From Streptomyces pyxinicus (GTDB lineage: Bacteria; Actinomycetota; Actinomycetes; Streptomycetales; Streptomycetaceae): DNA of 64,000 nt. Below the pieces are notes generated by a model. It ran no database searches, was not told the origin of the DNA, and saw only the letters and a program-made list of their open reading frames with translations. The position numbers and the translations under genes were made by a program. This document shows positions 54,642-63,623 of the stretch, piece after piece (the stretch's first letter is position 1; the number at the start of each line of letters is the position of its first letter). Location: positions 248,001 to 312,000 of the forward strand of contig NZ_JANUGP010000006.1 of NCBI RefSeq assembly GCF_024753135.1, read 5' to 3'.

Positions 54642-54713
54642 GGCGCGGGCCGGACGGACCGCGCCGGGGGCGCCCCGGTGAGGGCGCCGTTTCCCCGGCC
54701 TCCGGTCCGCCCG

Positions 54714-55538
54714 CTACGGCGTGACCGCGAAGTGGCGCAGGATCGCCGCCGCCAGATCCTGGTCGCCCTCCGTCTTGACCCGGTCCGTGACCGCGTCCGC
54801 GGTGACCCGGCCGCACGCCAGGTGGACGTAGGTCTCCCAGTCGAGGGTCAGGGTGGCGGCCGGGCCCAGGGCGGGCGCGGTTTCGAGGGTGCCGCGGCCC
54901 TGGATGTCGACCCGGATCGTGCGCAGGAACTCGACCGGCCCGTGCACGTCGAAGACGATCGCCGAACTGCGCGGCGCCTGCGCGTCCTTCGCCACGACCT
55001 TGGGCAGCGCCCCCAGCAGGACGTCCCGGACGACGTACGCTCCGGGCGAGTCCAGGTTGCCGGGGCGGCCGAGGGCGGTGCGCAGGTCCTGCTCGTGCAC
55101 CCAGACGTCGAAGGCGCGGGTGCGGTAGGCCTGTTCGAGGGTGATCTCCGTGCCGAGCGGGCCGCGCACCAGGGTGCCGGGCTCGCGGGACTCGTTGCGC
55201 AGCTGGCGGTTGCGGCGGATCACCGTGTACTCCAGCTCGGCGGTCATCTCCGGCGCCGTGTGGTGGCGGCGGACGTCGACCTGCATCTCCATGTACCGCT
55301 GGTGCTCGGTGGCGACGTGGAAGAGGTCGCTCGGCAGGGAGTGGATGGGCCGGGGATCGCCGAGCATCTCGCAGTCCAGGCCGATGACATGGGACACGAT
55401 GTCCCGCACCGACCAGCCGGGGCAGGGGGTCCGCCGGTTCCACTCGCCGTCGACGAGCGACTGGGCCAGCTCGGATATCGCTTCGATCGAGTGCGTCCAG
55501 GCGTCGGCGTAGGGCTGGAGGGTGGGATGCAGACTCAC
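54714..55538 (-). CDS. Maleylpyruvate isomerase N-terminal (DinB-like) family protein
   Basis: Protein of 274 residues. The mycothiol-dependent maleylpyruvate isomerase N-terminal domain (about 1-160) contains LVDGEWNRRTPCPGWSVRDIVSHVIGLD, with His candidates for metal binding here and in AFDVWVHEQDLRTALG. A C-terminal SCP2-like region (LETAPALGPAATLTLDWETYVHLACGR) follows. Such proteins act as mycothiol S-transferases or isomerases. GTG 55538 has AGGGG upstream; the longer frame to 55850 overlaps the divergent gene region. Confidence 0.86.
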   Translation of the reverse strand: MSLHPTLQPYADAWTHSIEAISELAQSLVDGEWNRRTPCPGWSVRDIVSHVIGLDCEMLGDPRPIHSLPSDLFHVATEHQRYMEMQVDVRRHHTAPEMTAELEYTVIRRNRQLRNESREPGTLVRGPLGTEITLEQAYRTRAFDVWVHEQDLRTALGRPGNLDSPGAYVVRDVLLGALPKVVAKDAQAPRSSAIVFDVHGPVEFLRTIRVDIQGRGTLETAPALGPAATLTLDWETYVHLACGRVTADAVTDRVKTEGDQDLAAAILRHFAVTP

Positions 55539-55719
55539 GAACGGGACCCCTCGGCGGTCGGTACACGGGCAGGTGGTGGCGGCGTTGCCAGCGGGCGGCG
55601 GCTGCACTCGGCGGGTGTCTCGGGACGCTAAGTTACGCTGCTGTGAGGCAGCCCGGCAGTGCTTTCGTGTGACGATCGTAGGCCTGTGTGGACGACTCGA
55701 ATGCCAGGACGGTGGTAGT

Positions 55720-56538
55720 GTGCGCGCCTCGCTGATCCAGATCGAAGTGGACGAGGGCGAATCGGTCGAGGCCCGGCGGCGGCGGGCCGCCGCGCTGGTG
55801 CGCGCGCAGGCCGGTGCCGACCTGGTGGTGCTCCCCGAGCTGTGGACCACCGGAGCCTTCGCCTACGAGGAGTTCGGCCGGGAGGCCGAGCCGCTCGAAG
55901 GACCGACCTGTGAGGCGATGGCCGAGGCGGCGAGCGACGCGGGTGTCTGGCTGCACGCCGGCTCCATTCCGGAACGGGATCCGGACGGACCGCTCTACAA
56001 CACCTCCCTGGTCTTCTCCCCGAGCGGTGAACTGGCCGCGGCCTACCGCAAGATCCACCGCTTCGGCTTCGACAAGGGCGAGGCGGTGCTGATGGGTGCC
56101 GGGCGGGACCTGGTCACCGTCCGGCTGCCGGAGGCCGTGCTCGGCCTCGGCACCTGCTACGACCTCCGCTTCCCCGAACTCTTCCGCGGTCTGGTCGACG
56201 CCGGCGCCGAACTGCTGGTGCTCCCGGCGGGCTGGCCCGAGCGGCGCCGCGCGCACTGGACGCTGCTGGCCCGGGCGCGGGCGGTGGAGAATCAGGCGTT
56301 CATGCTCGCCTGCGGAACGGCCGGGATGCACGCGGGAGTTCCCCAGGCGGGTCACTCGGTCGTGGTCGATCCCTGGGGCGAGGTGCTCGCCGAGGCGGGA
56401 CCGGGCGAGGAGGTCCTCACGGTCGACCTCGACCCGGCGAAGGCGGCGGCCACCCGCGAGCAGTTCCCGGCCCTGAAGGACCGGGTGCTCGGCCTGGAGC
56501 CGCCCCGCCACCGGGGTGGCACGCGAGGACCCGCTTAG
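55720..56538 (+). CDS. Carbon-nitrogen hydrolase (nitrilase/omega-amidase family)
   Basis: Protein of 272 residues with the Glu-Lys-Cys triad of the nitrilase superfamily: Glu in VVLPELWTTG, Lys in AAYRKIHRFGFDKGE and Cys in LGLGTCYDLRFPEL. The overall pattern resembles omega-amidases and deaminated-glutathione amidases. GTG 55720 is weakly preceded by AGGACGG. A hydrolytic metabolite-repair role is plausible. Confidence 0.9.
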   Translation: MRASLIQIEVDEGESVEARRRRAAALVRAQAGADLVVLPELWTTGAFAYEEFGREAEPLEGPTCEAMAEAASDAGVWLHAGSIPERDPDGPLYNTSLVFSPSGELAAAYRKIHRFGFDKGEAVLMGAGRDLVTVRLPEAVLGLGTCYDLRFPELFRGLVDAGAELLVLPAGWPERRRAHWTLLARARAVENQAFMLACGTAGMHAGVPQAGHSVVVDPWGEVLAEAGPGEEVLTVDLDPAKAAATREQFPALKDRVLGLEPPRHRGGTRGPA

Positions 56539-56560
56539 CCGCCCCCGGCCGTCAGTCCTC

Positions 56561-57055
56561 TCAGTCCTCCTCGCCCTCCTTCTCGGCGAGGTGGATCACG
56601 CACACCGCGATGGCGATGAGCAGCGCCGGGTCCGCGTCCTCGCGCAGCACGTCGACGCCGTAGGTGTCCCGGACGGTCAGCCGGCGCCGGGAGATCACCG
56701 CCAGGAGTTCGCCGTCGTACTCGACGGCGAACTCGCGATCCAGGATCTTGCCGCTGACGTCCAGCTCGGTGCCGTCGACCAGGGCGACCCGGTAGTGGTT
56801 GCGCAGCAGGGACAGCCGTTTGCGCTTGATCCGGGCCAGGCCCTCGCCGTCCCGCTCGATCACCATCGTGTCGCGCAGCGCGAACATCTTCTGGTGGATG
56901 TCGATCAGGACCCGCCCCTGGGCGTCCTTCAGCTCGAAGGTGTCGCGCAGCCGCATCGCCTTGCCGTCGACGAGGAACACCTTCCGGCCGTGCTCGTCCT
57001 CGATCCACCAGTCGTCGCCGATGCCGAGGATGCGGTCGCGTACGAGGAATCTCAT
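56561..57055 (-). CDS. LURP-one-related (tubby-like) family protein
   Basis: Protein of 164 residues, mostly beta: repeated strands such as MRFLVRDRILGIGDDWWIED, KVFLVDGKAMRLRDTFELKD and VLIDIHQKMFALRDTMVIE match the LOR/tubby-like barrel. No catalytic motif. Function in bacteria is not established; lipid or membrane sensing is a guess from the fold. It ends in an acidic tail. Confidence 0.87.
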   Translation of the reverse strand: MRFLVRDRILGIGDDWWIEDEHGRKVFLVDGKAMRLRDTFELKDAQGRVLIDIHQKMFALRDTMVIERDGEGLARIKRKRLSLLRNHYRVALVDGTELDVSGKILDREFAVEYDGELLAVISRRRLTVRDTYGVDVLREDADPALLIAIAVCVIHLAEKEGEED

Positions 57056-57154
57056 GCCGGTAGCGTTCCCCGGCGCGCGCCGATCCTCACGGCCGTCCGC
57101 AGGTTATCCACAGGCGCCACACCGCTGTCACGCGGGAGTGGCACCCTTGGAGCC

Positions 57155-59017
57155 ATGAACCACTCCGCACCCCGACGTGTCCGTGTCCGTGCCCCCGAGC
57201 TGATCGGCAAGGGCGGCTGGCTGAACACCGGCGACACCCGATACACCCTCGCCGGCCTGCGCGGACGCATCGTCGTGCTGGATTTCTGGACGTTCTGCTG
57301 CATCAACTGCCTGCACGTCCTGGACGAACTGCGCGACCTGGAGGAGAAGCACCGGGACACGGTGGTGGTGATCGGCGTGCACTCGCCGAAGTTCGTGCAC
57401 GAGGCCGAACACCAGGCGGTCGTGGACGCCGTCGAGCGCTACGGCGTCGCCCACCCGGTGCTGGACGACCCCGAGCTGGTCACCTGGAAGCAGTACGCGG
57501 TGCGGGCGTGGCCGACGCTCGTCGTGATCGACCCCGAGGGGTACGTCGTCGCCCAGCACGCCGGCGAGGGGCACGTGCACGCCATCGAGCGGCTGGTGAC
57601 GGAACTGGAGGCGGAGCACGGCGCGAAGGGCACCCTGCGCCGGGGCGACGGTCCGTACGTGCCGCCGGAGCCGGCGCCGACGACCCTGCGCTTCCCCGGC
57701 AAGGCCCTGCTGCTGCCGTCCGGGAACCTGCTGGTCAGCGACACCACCCGGCACCAGCTGGTGGAGCTGGCCGAGGACGCCGAGACCGTGGTGCGGCGCC
57801 TCGGCACCGGCACGCGCGGGTTCACCGACGGCGGCGCGGACACGGCGTCCTTCAACGAACCGCAGGGGCTCGCGCTCGTCGAGGACGGCACGGCCGTGAT
57901 CGTCGCCGACACCGTCAACCACGCCCTGCGCCGCGTCGCCCTCGCCACCGGCGCCGTGACCACGGTGGCCGGCACCGGCCGGCAGTGGTGGCAGGGATCC
58001 GCGACCTCCGGCCCGGCCCGCGAGGTCGACCTCTCCTCACCGTGGGACGTGGCGGTGTTCGGCGGCCGGGTGTGGATCGCGATGGCGGGCGTCCACCAGC
58101 TGTGGACGTACGATCCGGCCGGCGGCACGGTCGGTGTGGCGGCCGGCACCACCAACGAGGGCCTGGTCGACGGGCCGGCCGACGAGGCCTGGTTCGCCCA
58201 GCCCTCCGGGCTCGCGGCCACCGCCGACCGCCTGTGGCTCGCCGACTCCGAGACCTCCGCGCTGCGCTGGGTGGACACCGACGGCCGGGTGCACACGGCG
58301 GTCGGCACCGGCCTGTTCGACTTCGGGCACCGCGACGGCGAGGCCGGACAGGCCCTGCTCCAGCACCCGTTGGGCGTCACCGCGCTGCCGGACGGCTCGG
58401 TCGCGATCGCCGACACCTACAACCACGCCCTGCGGCGCTACGACCCGGCGACCGGCGAGGTCACCACCCTCGCCACCGACCTGCGCGAGCCCAGCGACGC
58501 CGTGCTGGCCGGCGAGGACATCGTGGTGGTGGAGTCGGCCCGGCACCGGCTCACCCGGCTGCGGCTGCCCGAGGAGGCGGTCAGAGTCGACGCGGTGGCC
58601 CACCGCACCCGGCGCGCGGCCACCGAGGTGCGCCCCGGCACGCTCCGACTCGACGTGATCTTCCAGGCGCCGGCGGGCCAGAAGCTGGACACCCGCTACG
58701 GCCCCTCGACCCGCCTGCTGGTCTCCTCGACCCCGCCCGAGCTGCTGCTCAAGGGCGAGGGAGCGGACCCGGACCTGGCACGCGAGCTGGAGCTGAACCC
58801 GGCCGTCAGCGAGGGCGTCCTGCACGTCAGCGCGATGGCGGCCTCGTGCGACGACGATCCGGCGAACGCATACCCGGCCTGCCACGTCCACCAGCAGGAC
58901 TGGGGAGTGCCGGTCCGCCTCACCGAGGCGGGGGCGGACCGACTGCCGCTCGTCCTGGCCGGGATGGACGAGCAGGAGCCGGCGGGACCGGCCCCGGCGT
59001 CGGGTCAGACGCCGTAG
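57155..59017 (+). CDS. Thioredoxin-fold protein with NHL beta-propeller (NHLRC2-like)
   Basis: Protein of 620 residues. The N-terminal thioredoxin-like domain (about 15-160) has VVLDFWTFCCINCLHVLDEL and the cis-Pro loop RAWPTLVVIDPEG. It is followed by a six-bladed NHL propeller (blades around FNEPQGLALVEDG, LSSPWDVAVFGG, FAQPSGLAATADR, LQHPLGVTALPDG) and a C-terminal domain (about 500-600). No signal peptide is evident. It is similar in layout to human NHLRC2; the substrate is unknown. Its 3' end overlaps the small convergent gene by 13 nt. Confidence 0.9.
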   Translation: MNHSAPRRVRVRAPELIGKGGWLNTGDTRYTLAGLRGRIVVLDFWTFCCINCLHVLDELRDLEEKHRDTVVVIGVHSPKFVHEAEHQAVVDAVERYGVAHPVLDDPELVTWKQYAVRAWPTLVVIDPEGYVVAQHAGEGHVHAIERLVTELEAEHGAKGTLRRGDGPYVPPEPAPTTLRFPGKALLLPSGNLLVSDTTRHQLVELAEDAETVVRRLGTGTRGFTDGGADTASFNEPQGLALVEDGTAVIVADTVNHALRRVALATGAVTTVAGTGRQWWQGSATSGPAREVDLSSPWDVAVFGGRVWIAMAGVHQLWTYDPAGGTVGVAAGTTNEGLVDGPADEAWFAQPSGLAATADRLWLADSETSALRWVDTDGRVHTAVGTGLFDFGHRDGEAGQALLQHPLGVTALPDGSVAIADTYNHALRRYDPATGEVTTLATDLREPSDAVLAGEDIVVVESARHRLTRLRLPEEAVRVDAVAHRTRRAATEVRPGTLRLDVIFQAPAGQKLDTRYGPSTRLLVSSTPPELLLKGEGADPDLARELELNPAVSEGVLHVSAMAASCDDDPANAYPACHVHQQDWGVPVRLTEAGADRLPLVLAGMDEQEPAGPAPASGQTP

Positions 59018-59259
59018 CCGTCCGTGTAGCCCTCGCCGCGGTGGTGATGGTGCGGCTCCTCCTCGACGACCGGGGCCGCCGTGGGCATCACCACCCGGCG
59101 GCGCCGGGCGATCCCGCTGAACGTCGCGATACCGATCAGACCGACGGCCATGAGGATCAGGCCGACGACCGTGAGGTTGACGCCCTGCATGTGCCAGTCG
59201 GTCGCGAACGTGAGGATGGCACCTATGGCGATGAGGATGATGCATCCGCCGAGACCCAT
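59005..59259 (-). CDS. Small two-helix membrane protein, DUF6458-like
   Basis: Protein of 84 residues: two membrane helices (about 5-20 and 27-50), a basic RRRR stop, then a Glu/His-rich tail with HHHH. The length and layout fit the DUF6458 family. Function unknown. The last 13 bp overlap the 3' end of the convergent NHL gene. Confidence 0.83.
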   Translation of the reverse strand: MGLGGCIILIAIGAILTFATDWHMQGVNLTVVGLILMAVGLIGIATFSGIARRRRVVMPTAAPVVEEEPHHHHRGEGYTDGYGV

Positions 59260-59325
59260 GACGTCCCGCCTCCCCTTCCGGTTCCGGAATCTCCGGTGCG
59301 GACCGGGTACCCGGCGAGACCCGAA

Positions 59326-60621
59326 CTAGCCTTCCAGGAAAGCCGTCAGCGCGTTGGCGAGAAGGAACGGGTCGTCGGCGCCGCACAGTTCGCGGGCGCT
59401 GTGCATCGACAGGATCGCCACGCCGATGTCGACGGTGCGGATGCCGTGCCGGGCGGCGGTGATCGGGCCGATGGTGGTGCCGCACGGCATGGAGTTGTTG
59501 GAGACGAAGCTCTGGAAGGGGACGCCGGCCCGCTCGCAGGCGGCGGCGAACACCGCGCGGCCCGAACCGTCGGTGGCGTAGCGGTTGTTGACGTTGACCT
59601 TGAGGATCGGTCCGCCGTTGACCCGGGGGTGGTGGGTCGGGTCGTGCCGCTCGGCGTAGTTGGGGTGCACGGCGTGGCCGGTGTCGGAGGACAGGCAGAC
59701 GGTGCCGGCGAAGGCGCGGGCCCGGTCCTCGAAGGTGCCGCCGCGGGACAGCACCGAGCGCTCCAGCACCGTGCCCAGCAGCGGGCCGTCGGCGCCGGTG
59801 TCGGACTGCGAGCCGTTCTCCTCGTGGTCGAAGGCGGCCAGCACGGGGATCCGGGTGAGCGCGGCGCCGGAGGACGCGGCGGCGACCAGGGCGGCCGTGC
59901 CCGCGTGCACCGACAGCAGGTTGTCCATGCGCGGGCCGGCGAGCAGCTCGCGGTCCCGGCCCAGGTAGGCCGGCGGCTCCACCGGGTGCGTCATCAGGTC
60001 CCAGCCGGTCGCGGAGCCCGCCGTGAGCCCGGCCTCCTCCTCCAGGAAGGCGATCAGGTCGCCGTCCCGGGCGTCGCCGAGCCCCCACACCGGCTGGGCG
60101 TGCCGCTGCTTGTCCAGCTTGAGTCCCTCGGAGCCGACCGAGCGGTCCAGGTGGATGGCGAGCTGGGGCACTCGCAGCAGCGGCCGGTCCACGTCGACCA
60201 GCACCGTGGAGCCGTCGCGCAGGGTGAGCCGGCCGGCCAGCCCCAGGTCCCGGTCCAGCCAGGAGTTCAGCAGCGGACCGCCGTAGATCTCCACGGCCAG
60301 CTGGCGCCAGCCGTGCCCCCCGCTGTCCGGGCGCGGCTTGACCCGCAGGTTCGGGGAGTCGGTGTGCGCGCCGACGATGTGGAACGGCGTGTGCGGCTCG
60401 GCGCCCTCCGGGACGTACCAGGCGATGATCGCGCCACCGCGCAGCACGTACCGGCCGCCGCTGGTCCCGTCCCAGGCGTCCGTCTCCGCGACCTGCCGGA
60501 AGCCTGCCTTCTCCAGCCGCTCCGCGGCGTTCGCCACGGCGTGGTACGGCGACGGGCTCGCCGCCAGGAAGGTCATCAGGTCGTCGGTGTGGCCGCGGTC
60601 GAAGCGGGAGGGTGCGCTCAT
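59326..60621 (-). CDS. M18 family aminopeptidase
   Basis: Metallopeptidase of 431 residues of the aspartyl-aminopeptidase family. Zinc and active-site motifs: His in FHIVGAHTDSPNLR, Glu-Glu in AAFDHEENGSQSDTGAD, LSSDTGHAVHPNYAERH and the C-terminal His in ILSMHSARE. It removes N-terminal acidic or other residues from peptides in the cytoplasm. ATG 60621 has AGGTGA upstream. Confidence 0.93.
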   Translation of the reverse strand: MSAPSRFDRGHTDDLMTFLAASPSPYHAVANAAERLEKAGFRQVAETDAWDGTSGGRYVLRGGAIIAWYVPEGAEPHTPFHIVGAHTDSPNLRVKPRPDSGGHGWRQLAVEIYGGPLLNSWLDRDLGLAGRLTLRDGSTVLVDVDRPLLRVPQLAIHLDRSVGSEGLKLDKQRHAQPVWGLGDARDGDLIAFLEEEAGLTAGSATGWDLMTHPVEPPAYLGRDRELLAGPRMDNLLSVHAGTAALVAAASSGAALTRIPVLAAFDHEENGSQSDTGADGPLLGTVLERSVLSRGGTFEDRARAFAGTVCLSSDTGHAVHPNYAERHDPTHHPRVNGGPILKVNVNNRYATDGSGRAVFAAACERAGVPFQSFVSNNSMPCGTTIGPITAARHGIRTVDIGVAILSMHSARELCGADDPFLLANALTAFLEG

Positions 60622-60640
60622 GGGTTCACCTTAACGACGT

Positions 60641-60679
60641 GCACGGGCCCGCTCCCGGGAAAGGGGAGCGGGCCCGTGC
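60641..60679 (-). terminator. Terminator downstream of the acyl-CoA dehydrogenase gene
   Basis: Perfect 16-bp stem (60641-60656 with 60664-60679) and a 7-nt loop, 87 bp past the acyl-CoA dehydrogenase stop and 20 bp before the aminopeptidase start. Confidence 0.85.
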
Positions 60680-60765
60680 GGGTATCGACGGGGACGTCCG
60701 GAAGGTCCAGAACGCGGCCGTACCGGGGCGCGGGACTCCTTCCGGACCTCCTCCGGCATCGGGTC

Positions 60766-62607
60766 CTAGAAGGCGGCCTCGTCCAGCTCCATCAGGTCCA
60801 GCTCGACGCCGGCGGCGATCTTGCGGGCCAGCGTGACGCCCGGCAGGACGTTCGCCGCGAAGAACTTCGCCGCGGCGATCTTGCCGGTGTAGAACGCCAC
60901 GTCCTTGGCGGAGACCGGCTTGGCGGCGGCCGTGGCCAGCTTCTCGGCGGCGATCGCGGCGCCCTTGAGCAGCAGGTAGCCGACGATGACGTCACCGGAG
61001 GCCAGCAGCAGGCGGCTGGTGTTCAGGCCCACCTTGTAGATGTTCTTGGTGTCCTGCTCGGTGGCGGCGAGGTCGGTCAGCATCAGGCCGACGATCGCCT
61101 CCAGCTCCACGGCCGCCTTGGCCAGGTGCTCGCGGGCGCCCGCCAGCTCCTCGCCGCCGGTGCCGAGCGCCAGGAACTTCTTGATGTCCTCGGCGAGCGA
61201 GTTCAGCGCGGCGCCCTGGTTGCGGACGATCTTGCGGAAGAAGAAGTCCTGGCCCTGGATGGCGGTGGTGCCCTCGTAGAGGGTGTCGATCTTGGCGTCC
61301 CGGATGTACTGCTCGATCGGGTACTCCTGGAGGAACCCGGAGCCGCCGAAGGTCTGGAGCGACTGGGCGAGCTGCTCGTAGGCCTTCTCGGAGCCGTAGC
61401 CCTTGACGACCGGGAGCAGCAGGTCGTTCAGCGCGTGCTCGGTGGCGGCGTCCTCGCCGTTCGCCTCCTTGACCTGGATGGCGTCCTGGACCGAGGCGGT
61501 GTACATCACCAGGGCGCGCATGCCCTCGGCGTAGGCCTTCTGCGTCATCAGCGAGCGGCGCACGTCGGGGTGGTGGGTGATGGTGACCTTGGGCGCGGTC
61601 TTGTCCATGAAGTCGGCCAGGTCCGGGCCCTGGACGCGCTCCTTGGCGTACTCCAGCGCGTTCAGGTAGCCGGTGGAGAGCGTGGAGATCGCCTTCGTGC
61701 CGACCATCATGCGGGCGAACTCGATGATGCGGAACATCTGGCGGATGCCGTCGTGCTTGTCGCCGATCAGCCAGCCCTTGGCGGGGTGCCGGTCGCCGAA
61801 GGTCATCTCGCAGGTGTTGGAGGCCTTCAGGCCCATCTTGTGCTCGACGTTGGTGGCGTAGACGCCGTTGCGCTCGCCCAGCTCGCCGGTCTCGAAGTCG
61901 AAGAGGTACTTCGGCACGAGGAAGAGGGAGAGGCCCTTGGTGCCGGGGCCGGCGCCCTCGGGACGCGCGAGCACGTAGTGGAGGATGTTCTCCGACATGT
62001 CGTGCTCACCTGAGGTGATGAAGCGCTTCACGCCCTCGATGTGCCAGGAGCCGTCCTCCTGCTGGACCGCCTTGGTGCGGCCGGCGCCCACGTCGGAGCC
62101 CGCGTCGGGCTCGGTGAGCACCATCGTGGAGCCCCACTGCTTCTCCACGGCGACCGAGGCGATGTGCTTCTGGACCGCGTTGCCCTCCTCGAAGAGGATG
62201 CCGGCGAACGCCGGGCCCGAGGAGTACATCCACACGGCCGGGTTGGCGCCCAGGATCAGCTCGGCGTAGGCCCAGATCAGGGAGCGCGGCGAGGTGGTGC
62301 CGCCGATCTCCTCGGGCAGGCCCAGGCGCCAGTACTCGGAGTCCATGAAGGCCTGGTAGCTCTTCTTGAAGGACGCCGGGACCGGCGCGGTGCTGGTCTC
62401 CGGGTCGAAGACCGGCGGGTTGCGGTCGGCGTCCGCGAAGGACTCGGCCAGCTCGTTCTCGGAGAGGCGGGTCAGCTCCTCCAGGACGCTCTTGGCGGTC
62501 TCGACGTCCATCTCCTCGAACGGGCCGGTGCCGTACACCTTGTCGCGCCCGAGTACTTCGAAGAGGTTGAACTCGATGTCGCGGAGATTCGGCTTGTAGT
62601 GCCCCAT
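60766..62607 (-). CDS. Acyl-CoA dehydrogenase (long, FadE5-like)
   Basis: Protein of 613 residues of the large bacterial acyl-CoA dehydrogenase type. Motifs: [20 protein letters not shown] (FAD/substrate loop), [55 protein letters not shown] and [17 protein letters not shown] (flavin contact and catalytic-base region). A C-terminal extra helical domain distinguishes it from 380-residue family members. It introduces the 2,3 double bond in fatty acyl-CoA beta-oxidation. ATG 62607 follows GGAG. Confidence 0.93.
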   Translation of the reverse strand: MGHYKPNLRDIEFNLFEVLGRDKVYGTGPFEEMDVETAKSVLEELTRLSENELAESFADADRNPPVFDPETSTAPVPASFKKSYQAFMDSEYWRLGLPEEIGGTTSPRSLIWAYAELILGANPAVWMYSSGPAFAGILFEEGNAVQKHIASVAVEKQWGSTMVLTEPDAGSDVGAGRTKAVQQEDGSWHIEGVKRFITSGEHDMSENILHYVLARPEGAGPGTKGLSLFLVPKYLFDFETGELGERNGVYATNVEHKMGLKASNTCEMTFGDRHPAKGWLIGDKHDGIRQMFRIIEFARMMVGTKAISTLSTGYLNALEYAKERVQGPDLADFMDKTAPKVTITHHPDVRRSLMTQKAYAEGMRALVMYTASVQDAIQVKEANGEDAATEHALNDLLLPVVKGYGSEKAYEQLAQSLQTFGGSGFLQEYPIEQYIRDAKIDTLYEGTTAIQGQDFFFRKIVRNQGAALNSLAEDIKKFLALGTGGEELAGAREHLAKAAVELEAIVGLMLTDLAATEQDTKNIYKVGLNTSRLLLASGDVIVGYLLLKGAAIAAEKLATAAAKPVSAKDVAFYTGKIAAAKFFAANVLPGVTLARKIAAGVELDLMELDEAAF

Positions 62608-62663
62608 GGCGACAGCTCCGTAGAGAGATCGGCGAGGCACTGGCTCCTCGCACCTAGTTCACG

Positions 62664-62700
62664 TACCAACAAGTAGCTACGATGATGCTACCCGTCGGTA
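62664..62700. promoter_or_regulatory. Two TAC-N6-GTA palindromes upstream of the acyl-CoA dehydrogenase gene
   Basis: TACCAACAAGTA at 62664-62675 and TACCCGTCGGTA at 62689-62700, centres 25 bp apart, 57-93 bp before the start codon. Similar in style to TetR-type fatty-acid regulator sites of actinobacteria. Confidence 0.55.
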
Positions 62701-62739
62701 ATAAGACGCAACCCCTGCCGGTGCGAGTGTGAGAAGGGT

Positions 62740-63489
62740 CTACCCCGCCGCACCCGTGATCAGTGCCGCCCACCGCTCGGGCTGCTCGGCGAAGGGCAGG
62801 TGACCGCCCGGTATCTCCGCCACGCGGGCCCCCGGTATCCCGGCCGCGACCGCGCGGTGCAGCCGGGGCGGTACGAGGGGGTCGTCGGCCGGCGACACCA
62901 CCAGGGTCGGCGCGGTGACCTCGGCCAGGTCGGCGGTCACGTCCAGCCGCGCCACCAGGTCCACCTGGTCGGCGGTGCCCTCCGGGACGGTCGCGCCGGT
63001 CGCCTGCGCGGCGGCCTCCAGGCGCTCCGGGGGCATGGCGTCCAGCGCCGCCGGGCTCAGGCAGCGCGCCAGCAGGAAGCGGCCGAGGGCGACCGGGTCG
63101 CCGGCCGCGCACAGCGCCTGCCACACCCGCGCGTTCAGCAGCAGCCCGGCGTCGGCGCGGGCGAAGGGCGCGGTCAGGACGAGCGCCGTCACCCGCTCCG
63201 GGTGCCGCGCGGCCAGCCGGACCGCCACGGCCCCGCCCAGCGAGTACCCGGAGACGGCGAAGCGCTCCGCACCCGCGTCGTCGGCGGCCGCGAGCAACCG
63301 GTCGGCCAGGGCGTCCAGTTCGAGCGGGCGCGGGGAGCGCGGGACGCCGCCCGTGCCCGGGTAGTCGGCGCCGATCACCTCGTACCGCTCGGTCAGACGA
63401 CCCATCACCGGGCCGTAGTTGGCCTCGACCGAGCCGCCGGCGCCGTGCGCGAGGAGCAGGGTGTCGGAGCCGGCAGGGGAGTTGGGCAT
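62740..63489 (-). CDS. Alpha/beta hydrolase
   Basis: Protein of 249 residues: oxyanion LLAHGAGGSVEANYGPV, nucleophile elbow AVSGYSLGGAVAV (Ser), acid in VVSPADDPLVPP and His in EIPGGHLPFAEQP. No signal peptide. The substrate is unknown. It is transcribed leftward from a 134-bp divergent gap that contains two similar operator-like palindromes. Confidence 0.92.
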   Translation of the reverse strand: MPNSPAGSDTLLLAHGAGGSVEANYGPVMGRLTERYEVIGADYPGTGGVPRSPRPLELDALADRLLAAADDAGAERFAVSGYSLGGAVAVRLAARHPERVTALVLTAPFARADAGLLLNARVWQALCAAGDPVALGRFLLARCLSPAALDAMPPERLEAAAQATGATVPEGTADQVDLVARLDVTADLAEVTAPTLVVSPADDPLVPPRLHRAVAAGIPGARVAEIPGGHLPFAEQPERWAALITGAAG

Positions 63490-63523
63490 GGGGACTCCAG
63501 GTGTGAGTGCCGGGCGCTATCTG

Positions 63524-63570
63524 TAGCGACCGATAAAGAAACACTAGCGTCTTTTCTCTAGCGGTCGCTA
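63524..63570. promoter_or_regulatory. Paired TAGCG-type operators in the divergent gap
   Basis: TAGCGACCGATA at 63524-63535 (near-palindrome) and TAGCGGTCGCTA at 63559-63570 (perfect palindrome). The outer 10-mers tgtagcgacc and ggtcgctaca form an inverted pair. 35 bp start to start. Probably sites of a TetR-like or similar dimeric regulator encoded outside the window. Confidence 0.7.
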
Positions 63571-63623
63571 CATAATCCGGCCCGGCCCCCGTGCCGCCCG
63601 CCGCCCTCGGTACGCTTGCGCGC

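Noticed and set aside
57508..62013. 1501-codon open frame on the plus strand
   Set aside because: It overlaps the NHL, M18 and acyl-CoA dehydrogenase genes in other frames and has Arg/Gly/Ala/Val-biased shadow composition typical of high-GC DNA.
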